Shown: one piece after another, positions 42,765 through 52,347 of the stretch
Layout: each line of letters begins with the position of its first letter
Numbering within the stretch: position 1 is the first letter of the stretch
NCBI GenBank assembly: GCA_965198725.1
Contig: CBDAPX010000002.1
Location: forward strand, 558,001 to 622,000
Origin: CBDAPX01 sp965198725
GTDB taxonomy: Bacteria; Pseudomonadota; Alphaproteobacteria; Rhodobacterales; Rhodobacteraceae
Direction of reading: 5' to 3'
Length of the DNA: 64,000 nucleotides
Notes under the pieces: model-generated
Database searches by the model: none
Told to the model about the DNA's origin: nothing
What the model saw: the letters and a program-made list of their open reading frames with translations, nothing else
Translations under genes and position numbers: made by a program

Positions 42765-44055
42765 ATGATAATTACAAGAATTATTGCTATCGGGCTGGCA
42801 ATCTCGTCCATCAGTTTAACCGCCTTGCACGCGCAATCTCTGCGCATTGGAAGCACGCCGGCTGAGTTTCCGCCGGCTTCCTACAAAGGCAAACAATATG
42901 TCGACAGCAAGGGATGCGTATATGTGCGCGCCGGGATCGACGGTAATGTAACGTGGGTGCCACGTGTCACACGCGACCGCAAACTGGTATGCGGATATAA
43001 ACCCACCGGAGGCACGAGCAAAGCCGCCGCAGCCGCGCCAAAGGCAACGGCCAAGCCAGAACAGATTACCATCGCTCCAGCCAAAAAATCCGGTTGCGAC
43101 AAAACCCGCCGCAGCTCCGAAAACCGCACCCAAAACAACCACCACTGTGCGCACGCAGCCCAAGGCTGTAACAGCGCCCGCAGCTACAACTGTGCGGACC
43201 AAGCCGCAGCGTCCGGCACCGTCGCCGGGTCCAGCGCCAAACACGTTCAAGTCCGGTACCCCGCCAACGCAACAGACAGCACCGACAAAACGTACGGGCA
43301 AATGTCCAGGTGCGTCATCCTTGTCGAGCCAGTACATCAACGATGGTGGCCGGTTCCCCGTCCGGTGCGGTCCGCAAAAAGAGCGGCCAGTGACCCTACC
43401 GGGTGAAGGCACATCGTCGCTGGATGGCACGGGTGCAACGGGCCAACAGCGGATCATTGATCGCCACATTTACGAAAACCGCCAGAACACGACCAATGTC
43501 TCGGTACCAAAAGGATACCGGACCGTCTGGGAAGATGGGCGTCTGAACCCCAAACGGGCCGAACGTACACTTGCCCCCGCACAAATAAAGTCAGCCGAAG
43601 TACCTGGTGGTTTCCAACCTGCATGGGATGATGGCCGGTTAAACAAGCAACGTGGTCGGGTGACTGCTCGAGGCGACGCAGCGACAGATCAGATTTGGGA
43701 GCGGAAGCTGCCCCGCCAGTTAGCGCGTCAACCTTTGGATCGACCGGTTGTAACAGTATCCAGCAAGAGCCAGCCAAAGGCCCGAGCTGCTACGGCAACC
43801 GTTTCGACGAAATCTGCCCCTGCAACAAAACCAAGCTATGTGCGGGTTGCGGCGTTTGCGGATAAGGCCCAAGCCAAGGCGGCGGCGCAGGCGCTGGTAA
43901 GAACTGGCATGCCAGTCCGCCTTGGCACAGGTAAGCGCGGAGGCAAATCCACACCTTTGGTGCTGGCCGGACCCTTCTCGTCGGACAAGTCAGCACGTGC
44001 AGCGCTTCGCCAAGTTAAGGGTGCAGGTTATAGCTCGGCGCGGCTGTTGAGATAA
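42765..44055 (+). pseudogene. SPOR-domain exported protein, frameshifted at a 6-A run
   Basis: The N-terminal frame gives a signal peptide (MIITRIIAIGLAISSISLTA, cleavage near LHAQ) and SYKGKQYVDSKGCVYVRAGIDGNVTWVPRV. At AAAAAA (43083-43088) the frame is lost; with five A's it would continue AKNPVATKPAAAPKTAPKTT. The other frame carries a long Pro/Ala/Lys/Thr linker, two GYRTVWEDGRLN / GFQPAWDDGRLN repeats and a C-terminal SPOR domain (YVRVAAFADKAQAKAAAQAL ending GYSSARLLR) that binds denuded septal peptidoglycan. The whole would be about 430 residues. It may be a sequencing slip or phase variation; the gene could be fully functional. Confidence 0.8.
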
Positions 44056-44103
44056 CTATTAACGACGCTGCGGTTCCGCGCTTCTGAGCTTGGGTGGCGC
44101 GTC

Positions 44104-45117
44104 TTAACCACCGCAAATGGTTTGAAGCTGCAACCAGACGCTGTCCCGAAGAATGGGCGTCTGCGTGGTGTTTGCCATCGGATCGGCCTCAATCAACGCC
44201 AACGTTGTTTCGCCGGTGACATCCTTGGCAAAGGCGTAGGGCCGCGACGAGATGTTGGCGGCTGAAAACGCAGACAATAGGGCATCCGGTGCGGGTTCAT
44301 CTGCGGCCTGGGTCGCCAGATGCTCAGCATATTGATCTAAAAGACCATCGGTCACGGTACCCGTTGTGATCAGTCGAAAAGCAGAGACCGCGCCGCCAAA
44401 TTTCAATAAATCGGCCAAAGGGTCTGATGCCACAGCCCGCGCCTTTTCCGCGATAATGAACCCGGCGGGCACAGCGGGGTCCTCAAAATCTTCGATCAGG
44501 GTTTTGTTCAGCACATAGATACCGCCAGGCAGGTGAAGGGTGTCAGATATTCCACCCGGAACGACCTCTACTCTGGGTACGTCGGTGCGGCGGGCCATGG
44601 CGACGCGTGCGGCATCCGCATTGGACGCCTGGCACGCTGTCCCCACCAGAGTTTCAATTCGCGCTAGCAGCGCCTCACCAATATCTTCCCGCTGAATATG
44701 TGGCACAACGGAAACCGAATAGGTGATCATCGCCCCCGGCAGCCAGAAGAATAGCACACCAACGACCACGGCCATAGACAGGCCAGCGCCCAGAAAGCGC
44801 AAGCGCCCGGGATGAGGTCGGGCCCGTTCGACCGCGCGGCGCAGCTTTTCGATGGCCGCGATCATTTCGTCTTCGCGCTCGCTGAGTTCCAGTGTTTCTC
44901 CAGGATCCCCGTCGGGGCTAAAAATGGCTGGCCGTTCGCCCGGGTTTTGGCGGGCCAGCGCGGCAAGCGACCAATGGGCCAAGGGACGATCTTGCAGGTC
45001 AGAGATGGTCAAAGTGGCATCGCCAACGGATACGATGACTTCGCGTCGCTGTTCATCCGGCCCCGGTCGCCACAGCGCCGTTGCTTCGAGCCTTTGATAT
45101 TCCCGCAATGCCGTCAT
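44104..45117 (-). CDS. M48-like membrane protein lacking the HExxH motif
   Basis: 337 residues: a cytoplasmic region of about 100 residues, one transmembrane span (FLGAGLSMAVVVGVLFFWLP), then an outer domain. LHLPGGIYVLNKTLIEDFED followed by PAVPAGFIIAEKARAVASDP lines up with the M48 peptidase block (PGG-x-YV ... L-x-VLAHEIGH), but HEIGH is replaced by AEKAR, so zinc proteolysis is not expected. Two Cys (ACQAS and the terminal ICGG) may pair. It lies downstream of the acyl-CoA ligase gene on the same strand. The M48 relation is my reading of the motif, not a search result. Confidence 0.6.
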   Translation of the reverse strand: MTALREYQRLEATALWRPGPDEQRREVIVSVGDATLTISDLQDRPLAHWSLAALARQNPGERPAIFSPDGDPGETLELSEREDEMIAAIEKLRRAVERARPHPGRLRFLGAGLSMAVVVGVLFFWLPGAMITYSVSVVPHIQREDIGEALLARIETLVGTACQASNADAARVAMARRTDVPRVEVVPGGISDTLHLPGGIYVLNKTLIEDFEDPAVPAGFIIAEKARAVASDPLADLLKFGGAVSAFRLITTGTVTDGLLDQYAEHLATQAADEPAPDALLSAFSAANISSRPYAFAKDVTGETTLALIEADPMANTTQTPILRDSVWLQLQTICGG

Positions 45118-45208
45118 TTGGTCGAGGTCTGCTCTGCCTCAGTGTTGTTGACACGCGTGGTAGCACAGACCGCCTTGGACCGGCAATTCTCATCGTTGAT
45201 TTTGGCGG

Positions 45209-46834
45209 TCAGAGCGTAGCCGCCAACTTGCGTAATTCGAACTTTTGGATTTTCCCGGTCGAGGTTTTCGGCAGCTCTTGGAACACGACCGCTTTCGGGG
45301 CTTTGAACCCGGCCAGTGTTTCGCGCGAAAAGGCGATCAGGTCCGCATCCGTCGCGGTCGCCCCCGGCTTCAACTCGATAAAAGCGCAGGGTACCTCGCC
45401 CCACTTGTCGTCCGGTTTGGCCACTACGGCGGCCAAGAGAACGTCCGGATGCGCCATCAGCACGCCTTCGACCTCGACCGAGCTGATGTTTTCGCCGCCC
45501 GAAATAATAATGTCCTTCGCCCGATCTGCGATCTGAATATGGCCGTCGGGGTGTTGGATCGCGAGATCGCCGGAATGGAAATACCCGCCGTCAAAGGCTT
45601 CCTTGGTCGCGTTTGGGTTCTTGTAATACCCCTTCATCACAGAGTTGCCGCGCACCATAATCTCGCCTTGGGCAACGCCATCTTGCGGGATTTGACCCAT
45701 CTTGCTGTCCAGAACGGTGATGTCCTCCATCTGGGGAAAGGCGACGCCCTGACGGGCCTTGATGGCGGCTTTTTGATCGTCAGTTTGATCATCCCAGTCA
45801 GACCGCCAGATGCATTCGGTGACATGGCCATAGGTTTCCGTCAGCCCATAAACTTGCGTCACGTTGAACCCCATCGGCTCAATCTGCGCTAGGGTGGCCG
45901 GGGCAGGTGGGGCGCCCGCGGTGAAAACCTCGACAACATGGTCAAAGGCGCGGCGTTCGTCATCCGGGGCATTCACCAGCATGTTCAGCACGATAGGTGC
46001 CCCGCCCAGATGCGTGACGCCTTCGTCCGCGATAGCGTTGAAGATATTGGCCGATGTTACATCTCGACAGCAGACCAACGTCCCCCCCAACAGCGGCATC
46101 ATCCAGGTGTGGTTCCAGCCGTTGCAATGGAACAGCGGTACAATGGCCATGAACACCGGGTGCAGAACCATGCGCCAGCTGATCGGTGTGCCCATGGTCA
46201 TCAGATACGCGCCGCGGTGGTGGTAAACGACGCCTTTCGGACGACCGGTGGTTCCGGAGGTATAGTTCAGCGACAGGCTTTCCCATTCATCCTGCGGCAA
46301 TATCCAGTCAAAGGATGGATCTGCGGCGGCCAGCACGTCTTCGTAAACCGGATAGCGCCCGGTTGCAGGATAACCGGCGGCTTCGTCCGGGACCTCGATG
46401 ATCTTGGGGGCCGGACGGTCCATGGACTCCAACGCCGCCTCGACCGCTGGAATGAACTGGGTATCGATCAGGGCCACGCGCGCCCCGCCGTGATCGAAAA
46501 TATACGCGATGGTTCCGATATCGAGCCGGGTGTTGATCGAGTTCAGGACAGCACCGCAGGCCGGCACGCCAAAATGCGCTTCGGTATGGGCGGGGATGTT
46601 GGGCAGCATGGTCGAAACCACATCCCCCGGACGCACACCCATCCCTGCCAAAGCAGAGGCCAGCCGGGTGCAGCGTTCAATATATTCCGCATAGGTCTTG
46701 CGATGGGCACCATAGACCACCGCCGTGACATTCGGGAACACTTTGGCGGCGCGGCGCAGGTGTGACAGCGGTGTCAAAGGCACGTAATTGGCGGCGGTTT
46801 TTTCCAGCCCTGTTTCATCAGCCATCCATCCCAT
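45209..46834 (-). CDS. AMP-dependent acyl-CoA synthetase, medium-chain type
   Basis: 541 residues. P-loop SLNYTSGTTGRPKGVVYHH, A5 segment VYGLTETYGHVTE, A7 HSGDLAIQHPDGHIQIADRAKDIIISGGENISS, and the catalytic Lys in KTSTGKIQKFELRKLA near the C-terminus. It activates a carboxylic acid to acyl-CoA through acyl-AMP. The size and motifs fit medium-chain or branched acyl ligases, and methylmercaptopropionyl-CoA ligases (DmdB) are close relatives. GGGAGGAGCACCGC precedes ATG 46834. It is divergent from the sulfotransferase gene. Confidence 0.92.
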   Translation of the reverse strand: MGWMADETGLEKTAANYVPLTPLSHLRRAAKVFPNVTAVVYGAHRKTYAEYIERCTRLASALAGMGVRPGDVVSTMLPNIPAHTEAHFGVPACGAVLNSINTRLDIGTIAYIFDHGGARVALIDTQFIPAVEAALESMDRPAPKIIEVPDEAAGYPATGRYPVYEDVLAAADPSFDWILPQDEWESLSLNYTSGTTGRPKGVVYHHRGAYLMTMGTPISWRMVLHPVFMAIVPLFHCNGWNHTWMMPLLGGTLVCCRDVTSANIFNAIADEGVTHLGGAPIVLNMLVNAPDDERRAFDHVVEVFTAGAPPAPATLAQIEPMGFNVTQVYGLTETYGHVTECIWRSDWDDQTDDQKAAIKARQGVAFPQMEDITVLDSKMGQIPQDGVAQGEIMVRGNSVMKGYYKNPNATKEAFDGGYFHSGDLAIQHPDGHIQIADRAKDIIISGGENISSVEVEGVLMAHPDVLLAAVVAKPDDKWGEVPCAFIELKPGATATDADLIAFSRETLAGFKAPKAVVFQELPKTSTGKIQKFELRKLAATL

Positions 46835-46952
46835 GCGGTGCTCCTCCCCGTGACGGAATTGAAAATCTGGCGAGGACTATGGTCATCGAGATTGCCAAAG
46901 GGAAGAGGCCAAATTGCTTGCGCTGCGCATTTTATCCCGTAGCGTCACGAAC

Positions 46953-47618
46953 ATGATTATCAGCCGCGGTCGCCGATATGTATTTGTCCACATCCCCAAA
47001 ACGGGCGGGACTGCTATGGCTTTGGCGCTGGAAGAGCGGGCCATGGCGGATGACATCATGATGGGCGACACGCCCAAGGCAAAGAAGCGGCGGCGGCGCC
47101 TTAAAGATGCAATGGCCCGCGGCCGGCTTTGGAAGCATTCGACACTGCGCGACATAGATGGGTTCGTGTCCAATGACGAGCTGTCGCAGCTTTTTGCTTT
47201 TACGCTGGTCCGCAACCCTTGGGACCGCGCCGTCAGCTATTACCACTGGTTGCGTTTGCAGTCGTTTGACCATCCTGCTGTCCATCTGGCGCAGTCCTGC
47301 GATTTTGACAGCTTTGTGCAAGCGCCCCAGACATTGCTCAGTTTTCAACGGGGGTCTGCGGCGTCTTACATGCGCCGCGCAGACGGGGTCGAGCAATGCG
47401 CTGCCTATATCCGGCTGGAACATTTCGACGAGGATGCCGCGCCCCTGTGGGCGCATTTGGGGTTTCAGCTGACGCTGAAAAAAGTCAATGAAACAGACCG
47501 AAACGCCGACTATCGCCCTTATTTTACGGACAATGGGGCAGAGGCAATTGCCGAAGTTTGCAGCAGTGACATCGCGCGGTTTGGCTATGCGTTCGACCTG
47601 AAAACGTCGCATTGTTGA
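46953..47618 (+). CDS. Sulfotransferase family 2 protein
   Basis: A 221-residue sulfotransferase. The 5'-PSB loop is VFVHIPKTGGTAMALAL (about residues 10-26), and the 3'-PB motif is FTLVRNPWDRAVSYYHWL. Such enzymes transfer sulfate from PAPS to carbohydrates or other acceptors; the bacterial targets are mostly unknown. The start is set at ATG 46953 (MIISRGRRYVFVHIPKTGG), where the ribosome site is weak; an upstream in-frame start at 46914 cannot be excluded. An inverted repeat GCCAATT-N15-AATTGGC (47628-47656) follows the stop. Confidence 0.88.
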   Translation: MIISRGRRYVFVHIPKTGGTAMALALEERAMADDIMMGDTPKAKKRRRRLKDAMARGRLWKHSTLRDIDGFVSNDELSQLFAFTLVRNPWDRAVSYYHWLRLQSFDHPAVHLAQSCDFDSFVQAPQTLLSFQRGSAASYMRRADGVEQCAAYIRLEHFDEDAAPLWAHLGFQLTLKKVNETDRNADYRPYFTDNGAEAIAEVCSSDIARFGYAFDLKTSHC

Positions 47619-47752
47619 TGCGTTATCGCCAATTCGAAAATTTGACCAGAATTGGCAACATTTTCCCCGACAGTGCCCGACAATTGCCTTATTTCGGTCC
47701 TTTGTAAGGCGCGAGAATCGCGTGCCATGTCCATGCAGCGAACAACGCTGCG

Positions 47753-48439
47753 TTGAGTGATGGGACAGATGGCGTGTTTGATTGGTTGCGCGACACAGCA
47801 GAAAGGGCAGACACCGACAGCTTGCTGGACGGGATGCTTATCACGACCCAAAGCGGTTTTCTGAGCGGCACGTTGGTGGCCACGGACCGTGGATGGCGCC
47901 CCATTGATCATCTGACCGTCGGTGAGAAGGTCCTGACCTTTGACAACGGGTTCCAGATGGTGACGGAAATCCAACGCAGCATCATTGGCGATGCCAACGG
48001 CGCGCTGATGCCGGCGGAACGTCCGGTGTTTGTGCCTTTGGGCGCCATGGGCAATGATCGTGATCTGACGCTGATGCCGGATCAGGGTGTCATCATGGAA
48101 AACACAGACACAGCGGACCCGCTGGATGATCCGTTTGTCGTTGTTCCTTCTCGCGCCTTAACTGTATGCGATGCCGTACACACGCTTGAACCCGACCATC
48201 CGTTGATGGCCACGTTGATCGCGTTTGAAGGCGATGAGGTTGTTTATACCGAAGGCGGACTCTTGGCGTTTTGCCCCCGCCCGCGGCAAATCCTGTCGGA
48301 ATGGGACCATGAGGATCCTGACGCTTACACCGTGCTGGATTATCGACAGGGCCGCGATCTGGTCGAAAAGGCTTGTGCGCTCGAACCTGCCGCTGAATTG
48401 GTCATTCATGAACCGGGGGTTCTGTTGCGCGCGATCTGA
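47753..48439 (+). CDS. Hint-domain protein 3, without the catalytic Cys
   Basis: 228 residues from a TTG start (47753; no in-frame ATG upstream). The Hint core is SGFLSGTLVATDRGWRPIDHL, TVGEKVLTFDNGFQMVTEIQ and DLTLMPDQGVIME. At the place of the CF-x-x-GT opening found in the other two Hint proteins it has GFLSGT, so the first nucleophile is lost and self-cleavage is not expected. It shares a short family architecture rather than the long C-terminal region of the others. Its 3' end overlaps the convergent FUSC-like gene by 34 bases. Confidence 0.7.
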   Translation: MSDGTDGVFDWLRDTAERADTDSLLDGMLITTQSGFLSGTLVATDRGWRPIDHLTVGEKVLTFDNGFQMVTEIQRSIIGDANGALMPAERPVFVPLGAMGNDRDLTLMPDQGVIMENTDTADPLDDPFVVVPSRALTVCDAVHTLEPDHPLMATLIAFEGDEVVYTEGGLLAFCPRPRQILSEWDHEDPDAYTVLDYRQGRDLVEKACALEPAAELVIHEPGVLLRAI

Positions 48440-49413
48440 TGTGATGCGTTTCGGTCGTGAAACCAAACCCAGAAGGCGTCGAAGGCGACGGCCAGAAAGG
48501 CCGAGAACACAGCGACAAACACCGCGACCTCCATGCGGAAGATCGATGTCTGCAAATCCGCGAACGCGCCCAGCATGATCGCCGCTGAAAATGCGGCTGG
48601 GGTGATGGGCAAAGGATTGGGGACGTTTCGAAAGCCCAAAACGAACAAACCCAAAACCAAAAGGCCGATAATGGGACTGGGCAGTTGGAGGAACATCAGT
48701 CCAAACGCTGCCAGGCATCCCAAAACGGCCCCGACGCCGAACTTTGCCGCGGATTGAACGGTTTTTTGTGGCGGGGCGATGGCGCGCAACACGAAAAACA
48801 GCGGGATCCAGTAGGAATAGGGCTGATCCTCTGCACGACCCATAATCAGCAGAGACACACCCAGCCCCATAGTCAGAAACATGAAAAGGGCCACGCCAAC
48901 ATAGGGAATGGCCGGGGGCGGGGCGGCAATGCCTTCCAGCTTGAACCAGCGCGCAACGGCCCATCCGAAGGCAAGACCGATGATGGCGGTACTGACAGCA
49001 ACCGGGGCAGGGGGCATGTCCGGCATAACCTGGATCGCCATCCAGACCCAAAGGCCAAAAACCATGCCTCTGCCGCCGAATTTGACGGTCTCCCAACCGG
49101 CAATTGCTGCAAGCGCGATCCCGACGCACACCGACGCAACATCCGGCAGCGGCAGCAGCAGGCTCTCAAGCGCCAGCGCGATAACGATATGGGTGATGTG
49201 CGATCGGTCTTTTTGCGCCAAAACGCCACCGATCAAGCCAGCAACCACACCAAACAGCGCTGTTTTTGCGGCGGCGATGCTGTCAAAGAGCAGGTAACCG
49301 GCAATCGCCCCGGTCAGAATGGTCGCCATAATGATCCCGACCGCAGGCCAGGGCAGAGTTTTGGGAAGACGTTTTGCTGATGTCACGGGGGACCTTGGAT
49401 GAAGGGTTTCCAA
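48406..49413 (-). CDS. FUSC-like multi-span membrane protein
   Basis: 335 residues with eight to ten predicted transmembrane spans (for example VGIIMATILTGAIAGYLLF and IIGLLVLGLFVLGF). A middle block PYSYWIPLFFVLRAIAPPQK followed by TVQSAAKFGVGAVLGCLAAFG resembles the FUSC-family YW-P-L ... R ... GT-x-x-G motif of aromatic acid and fusaric acid exporters. No periplasmic adaptor (HlyD-type) gene is adjacent. Its 3' end overlaps Hint protein 3 on the other strand. The family call is moderate. Confidence 0.6.
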   Translation of the reverse strand: METLHPRSPVTSAKRLPKTLPWPAVGIIMATILTGAIAGYLLFDSIAAAKTALFGVVAGLIGGVLAQKDRSHITHIVIALALESLLLPLPDVASVCVGIALAAIAGWETVKFGGRGMVFGLWVWMAIQVMPDMPPAPVAVSTAIIGLAFGWAVARWFKLEGIAAPPPAIPYVGVALFMFLTMGLGVSLLIMGRAEDQPYSYWIPLFFVLRAIAPPQKTVQSAAKFGVGAVLGCLAAFGLMFLQLPSPIIGLLVLGLFVLGFRNVPNPLPITPAAFSAAIMLGAFADLQTSIFRMEVAVFVAVFSAFLAVAFDAFWVWFHDRNASHQIARNRTPGS

Positions 49414-49506
49414 AAGCGGCCGACCGTTTTTGCATCGTAGGGATTTGGTAACACAAGACGTTTGAAAGCGTTAAACCGTTTTGTCGTTTCATCCCGAATG
49501 CGCAAA

Positions 49507-49536
49507 AAAAGAGGCGCCTTGCGGGCGCCTCTTTCT
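49507..49536 (-). terminator. Terminator of the fadJ gene
   Basis: GAGGCGCC (49511-49518) pairs with GGCGCCTC (49524-49531), extended by A/T pairs. On the minus strand it is followed by CTTTTTTTGCG, seven T's. It lies 20 bp beyond the fadJ stop. Confidence 0.88.
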
Positions 49537-49555
49537 CTTCGTTTTTCCAATTGGC

Positions 49556-51763
49556 TTATGCCGTGTCCGCTTCGGCGTCCAGGTTAAAGCGGCCATAGAA
49601 GGTTTGGTTTTTCTCTGCCATTTCACGCAACAACGGCGGGCAGGTGAAGCGGTCGCCGAACTTGGCAGTCAGCTCATCACAACGCTGTGCGGCGTAAGGT
49701 GTGCCGATGATATCCAGCCAGCTGAGCGGGCCACCGGACCAAGGGGCAAACCCCCAGCCCAGGATCGCGCCAACGTCACCTTCGCGGATATCCATCAGAA
49801 CGCCTTCTTCCAAAGCGCGCACCGCTTCCAGAACCTGCGCGAACATCAAGCGTTCCTGCACTTCGATCAGGTCTGGCTGTTCGTCTGCCAGCGGGAACTT
49901 GTCATGGACGCCTTTCCAATAGCCCTGACGCTTGCCCTTTTCATCATAGTCGAAGAACCCGGCATTTGCCTTGCGGCCCAGGCGGCCTTGCTCTTCCATC
50001 CAGAAGATCAAGTCATCGGCTGACGACGCAGGATAGGCATTGCCCATCGCCGCTTTGGTTGCCCGCGCAATCTTGGCCCCCAGATCAATCGAGGTTTCGT
50101 CGGTCAGTTGAACCGGACCCACGGGGAAGCCCAGCTGTTGTGCCGCGTGATCAACCATCTGCGGGGCAACGCCCTCGGTGATCATCCGTGCACCTTCGTT
50201 GATGTACGGGATGATGCAGCGGTTGGCATAGAAGAACCGCGCGTCGTTTACGACGATCGGGGTCTTTTTGATCTGGCGGACGTAATCCAACGCCTTGGCC
50301 GTCGCCCGGTCGCCGGTTTCCGCGCCCTTGATGATCTCAACCAGCAACATTTTCTCGACGGGCGAGAAGAAGTGGATGCCGATAAACTGTTCTGAACGCT
50401 TCGACGCCTTGGCCAGCTCGCTGATCGGCAGGGTCGAGGTGTTCGAGGCAAAGATGCAGTCTTCGGGAATGATGGCTTCAACCTTCTGGGTCATTTCCGC
50501 CTTCACGCCCGGATCTTCGAACACGGCCTCGATGATCAGGTCACAGCCTTTCAGATGCTCCAGATCCGGTGTCGCCGTGATACGGCCCAGCATCGCGTCT
50601 TTCTTATCCTGCGTGACCTTGCCGCGCTTCATGCCCTTGTCCAGATACGCCTCGGTATAGGCTTTGCCTTTGTCGGCAGCGGCCTGATCCCGGTCGACCA
50701 GAACAACTTCCATACCAGCCTGCGCTGACACCAATGCGATGCCGGCACCCATCATGCCCGCGCCCAGAACGCCAAGCTTCTTGACGCGCTGATCCACGAC
50801 GCCCTGCGGACGCACCGCGCCTTTTTCCAAAGCTTCCTTGTTCAGGAACAGCGACCGGATCATCGCACCCGATGACGGGTTCATCAGCACGTTGGTGAAC
50901 CAGCGCGCTTCGATCTTCAGAGCCGTGTCAAACGGCACCAGCGCGCCTTCGTAAACGGCGCTCAACAACGCCTTGGCGGCCGGGAAAGCGCCTTGGGTCT
51001 TGCCATTGACCATCGCGTTTGCGCCAACAAACGTCATGAAGCCTGCGGGGTGATACGGCGCACCACCGGGCATCTTGTAACCCTTGGCATCCCAAGGCTT
51101 CAGGATGTCCGCATCCTTGGCGTTCAGAACCCATTCGCGGGCTGCAGCAACCGGATCATCGACCACTTCATCAACCAGGCCACCCGACTTTGCCTTGGCA
51201 GGCGCGACCATCTTGCCTTCCAACAGGAAGGGCGACGCGCCCATGGCGCCCAGCTTGCGCACAAGGCGCGTGGTGCCGCCAGCACCGGGGAAGATACCCA
51301 CCATGATCTCTGGCAAACCGATGCGCGCCTTGGGGTTGTTGGCCACAAAAATGCGATGCGTCGCCAGCGGCAGCTCCAGACCAATGCCGGCCGCTGTGCC
51401 GGGCAGGGCTGCGGCGATCGGCTTGCCGCCTTTGTTGGTCTTTGCGTCCATCCCGGCGCGCTCGATTTTGCGCAGCAGGGCATGCATCTGCATCGTGCCT
51501 TCAAAAAGGCCGCGTGCCGGATCGTCGCCTGCATCTTCTTTCATCTTGGCCAGCAAGTTCAGGTCCATGCCGCCCGCAAAAGAACCTTCTTTACCGGATG
51601 TGATGACGATCCCTTTGACCGCGTCATCGGCCAACGCGTCATCAATGGCGTCGTTCAGTTGCGACAAGCCCTCGATGCTCATCACGTTCATCGATTTGCC
51701 GGGCACATCCCACGTGATTGTGGCGATGCCCTCGGCGTCTTTTTCCATTGTAAAATCGGCCAT
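49556..51763 (-). CDS. fadJ: 3-Hydroxyacyl-CoA dehydrogenase/enoyl-CoA hydratase, FadJ/FadB type
   Basis: The bifunctional alpha subunit of beta-oxidation: hydrates enoyl-CoA and oxidises 3-hydroxyacyl-CoA. Of 735 residues, the N-terminal crotonase domain (to about 190) has the acyl-CoA oxyanion region GKEGSFAGGMDL and the second active-site region ARIGLPEIMVGIFPGAGGT. The NAD domain starts KKLGVLGAGMMGAGIALVSAQAG (about residue 325), and the catalytic His region is SNTSTLPISELAKASKRSEQFIGIHFFSPVEKM. Two C-terminal 3HCDH domains follow. FadA is encoded 0.6 kb upstream, so they form the multienzyme pair. GAGGAC precedes the ATG. Confidence 0.93.
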   Translation of the reverse strand: MADFTMEKDAEGIATITWDVPGKSMNVMSIEGLSQLNDAIDDALADDAVKGIVITSGKEGSFAGGMDLNLLAKMKEDAGDDPARGLFEGTMQMHALLRKIERAGMDAKTNKGGKPIAAALPGTAAGIGLELPLATHRIFVANNPKARIGLPEIMVGIFPGAGGTTRLVRKLGAMGASPFLLEGKMVAPAKAKSGGLVDEVVDDPVAAAREWVLNAKDADILKPWDAKGYKMPGGAPYHPAGFMTFVGANAMVNGKTQGAFPAAKALLSAVYEGALVPFDTALKIEARWFTNVLMNPSSGAMIRSLFLNKEALEKGAVRPQGVVDQRVKKLGVLGAGMMGAGIALVSAQAGMEVVLVDRDQAAADKGKAYTEAYLDKGMKRGKVTQDKKDAMLGRITATPDLEHLKGCDLIIEAVFEDPGVKAEMTQKVEAIIPEDCIFASNTSTLPISELAKASKRSEQFIGIHFFSPVEKMLLVEIIKGAETGDRATAKALDYVRQIKKTPIVVNDARFFYANRCIIPYINEGARMITEGVAPQMVDHAAQQLGFPVGPVQLTDETSIDLGAKIARATKAAMGNAYPASSADDLIFWMEEQGRLGRKANAGFFDYDEKGKRQGYWKGVHDKFPLADEQPDLIEVQERLMFAQVLEAVRALEEGVLMDIREGDVGAILGWGFAPWSGGPLSWLDIIGTPYAAQRCDELTAKFGDRFTCPPLLREMAEKNQTFYGRFNLDAEADTA

Positions 51764-51856
51764 GTCAGTCCTCTTTCGTCCTTATGCGGTCTGCGCGTTT
51801 CAGTCGCGCCCGCGTGTTTGTGGTGCCGCGCCGTTGCAGGCGCGGTCGCTGTTCAG

Positions 51857-52345
51857 CTAGTCAGGCAGTCCGGTACCCAACCGGTCATTGATCCGTTGAA
51901 ACTCTTCGCGCTGGGCCTTGGCAAAATCAGGGCTCACCACGTTGAATTTCTTATTCTCCGCCGATGAGTCGATCCGCACGCTTTTCCAGGTATGGTCGTC
52001 GCGCATCAGGGTCATGCGATTGCTATAGGCACCGATGACGACATCCTTTGCATCCTTCAGAACTGTGTCGTGCAACCCGATGACCACGCTGTTCTGCGTG
52101 TCTGCAAACCGGGCGTGCCGGCAGCGACGGTGATACGAAACGCCTCCCAAAGACGCGAGCTTTTCGCGGAAATCCTGCATCAACACGATCAGTTCGTCCG
52201 TTGACCCGATCACGATCTCTCCGTCATCGGTGATCATCTGACCGGGAATACCAATGTGAAAAGGCAACCGATCGAACCGGCGGGTCCAGAACGCGCGCGT
52301 CACCGCATCAAGATTGGCTTGATATATGTCACGCGCGCTCTGCAT
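51857..52345 (-). CDS. SnoaL/NTF2-like protein, unknown function
   Basis: 162 residues from ATG 52345, two bases after the fadA stop, so coupled to it. The fold looks NTF2-like: an opening helix SARDIYQANLDAVTRAFWTR, then FHIGIPGQMITDDGEIVIGS and late strands VVIGAYSNRMTLMRDDHTWKSV. No catalytic residues can be assigned. It is set between fadA and fadJ, suggesting a part in the same catabolic unit, but it may be a passenger. Confidence 0.6.
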   Translation of the reverse strand: MQSARDIYQANLDAVTRAFWTRRFDRLPFHIGIPGQMITDDGEIVIGSTDELIVLMQDFREKLASLGGVSYHRRCRHARFADTQNSVVIGLHDTVLKDAKDVVIGAYSNRMTLMRDDHTWKSVRIDSSAENKKFNVVSPDFAKAQREEFQRINDRLGTGLPD

Positions 52346-52347
52346 GA

